This document shows positions 63,978 to 64,000 of a stretch of DNA of 64,000 bases, in pieces. The position numbers and the translations under genes were made by a program. The notes below the pieces were generated by a model. It did no database searches, had not been told where the DNA came from, and saw nothing but the letters and a program-made list of their open reading frames with translations. The first letter of the stretch is position 1; every line of letters starts with the position of its first letter. The DNA is from Desulfobacteraceae bacterium (GTDB lineage Bacteria > Desulfobacterota > Desulfobacteria > Desulfobacterales > Desulfosarcinaceae). The DNA is taken from positions 62,001 to 126,000 of the forward strand of contig JABDIN010000033.1 of the NCBI GenBank assembly GCA_013003715.1, written 5' to 3'.

Positions 63978-64000
63978 ATGACCGTGAAAACGAGATGGAT
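63978..64000 (+). CDS. Possible start of the next gene, cut by the window end
   Basis: An ATG at 63978 with GAGGG eight bases upstream opens a frame (MTVKTRW...) that runs to the window edge. Only seven codons are visible, so the product cannot be judged. It would start 38 bases after the aminotransferase stop. Confidence 0.3.

Overview
The window reads as a chromosomal stretch of a mid-GC, anaerobic deltaproteobacterium of the Desulfobacterota, most like a Desulfobacteraceae/Desulfosarcina-type sulfate reducer. This rests on overall protein character: a Fur-FeoA fusion, several DUF4388-like and Roadblock proteins, an alkyl-DHAP-synthase-like flavoprotein beside glycerol genes, and a SAM-riboswitch metY-metX-metW unit. 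No sulfate-reduction gene lies in the window, so the assignment is inference. No rRNA, tRNA, CRISPR array, insertion sequence or phage gene was recognised.

Layout. 0.2-3.4 kb: minus-strand SH3 protein, Fur-FeoA regulator, FmdB zinc ribbon and recN. 3.7-5.6 kb: a lipoprotein, then about 1.1 kb with at most a decayed solute-binding-protein tail. 5.6-9.6 kb: dodecin, htpG and a lipoamide-dehydrogenase-like flavoprotein without the redox cysteines. 9.6-11.2 kb: a gene-free stretch rich in promoters and hairpins, including a candidate sigma-54-driven small RNA. 11.2-16.3 kb: Mn-type superoxide dismutase, a PspB-like protein, a HAD hydrolase, a chemoreceptor fragment and two DUF4388-like proteins.

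16.5-34.2 kb is a coherent island for peptide and D-amino-acid use. It has alanine racemase, D-cysteine desulfhydrase, RidA, a five-gene peptide ABC transporter, N-acyl-D-amino-acid deacylase, a PatB/MalY C-S lyase, a serine beta-lactamase-fold hydrolase, a DauR/YheO-type regulator, a polar amino-acid ABC transporter and a saccharopine-dehydrogenase-like enzyme. A likely physiology is uptake of peptides or N-acyl D-amino acids (for example from peptidoglycan or necromass), deacylation, then racemisation or desulfuration and detoxification of imines.

34.7-46.6 kb: DUF4388/Roadblock signalling proteins, a DUF2147 protein, a FadR-type regulator coupled to glpD and divergent from an FGGY kinase plus AGPS-like oxidase (glycerol/ether-lipid theme), a GNAT enzyme, a Yip1 protein, and an ECF sigma/anti-sigma unit with two secreted proteins. 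46.8-50.9 kb: methionine operon metY-metX-metW under a SAM riboswitch with an attenuator, then the EF-P paralogue efpL. 51.3-54.2 kb: ArsR-DUF2087 regulator with a 50-bp palindrome over its ribosome binding site, a deleted and frameshifted ferredoxin gene, a RelE toxin gene broken by an in-frame TGA, and a lipoprotein class II phosphodiesterase.

54.3-60.3 kb holds the most unusual pair: a 924-residue SNF2 ATPase followed by an 863-residue protein of unknown function with an N-terminal four-cysteine zinc-binding motif. A promoter and a perfect 30-bp TetR-type palindrome lie upstream, with no tetR gene in view. The window ends with aspartate kinase, a DMT exporter and a class I aminotransferase. 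Two dispersed intergenic repeat families, about 120 bp and about 160 bp, each with two copies here, were found by eye.
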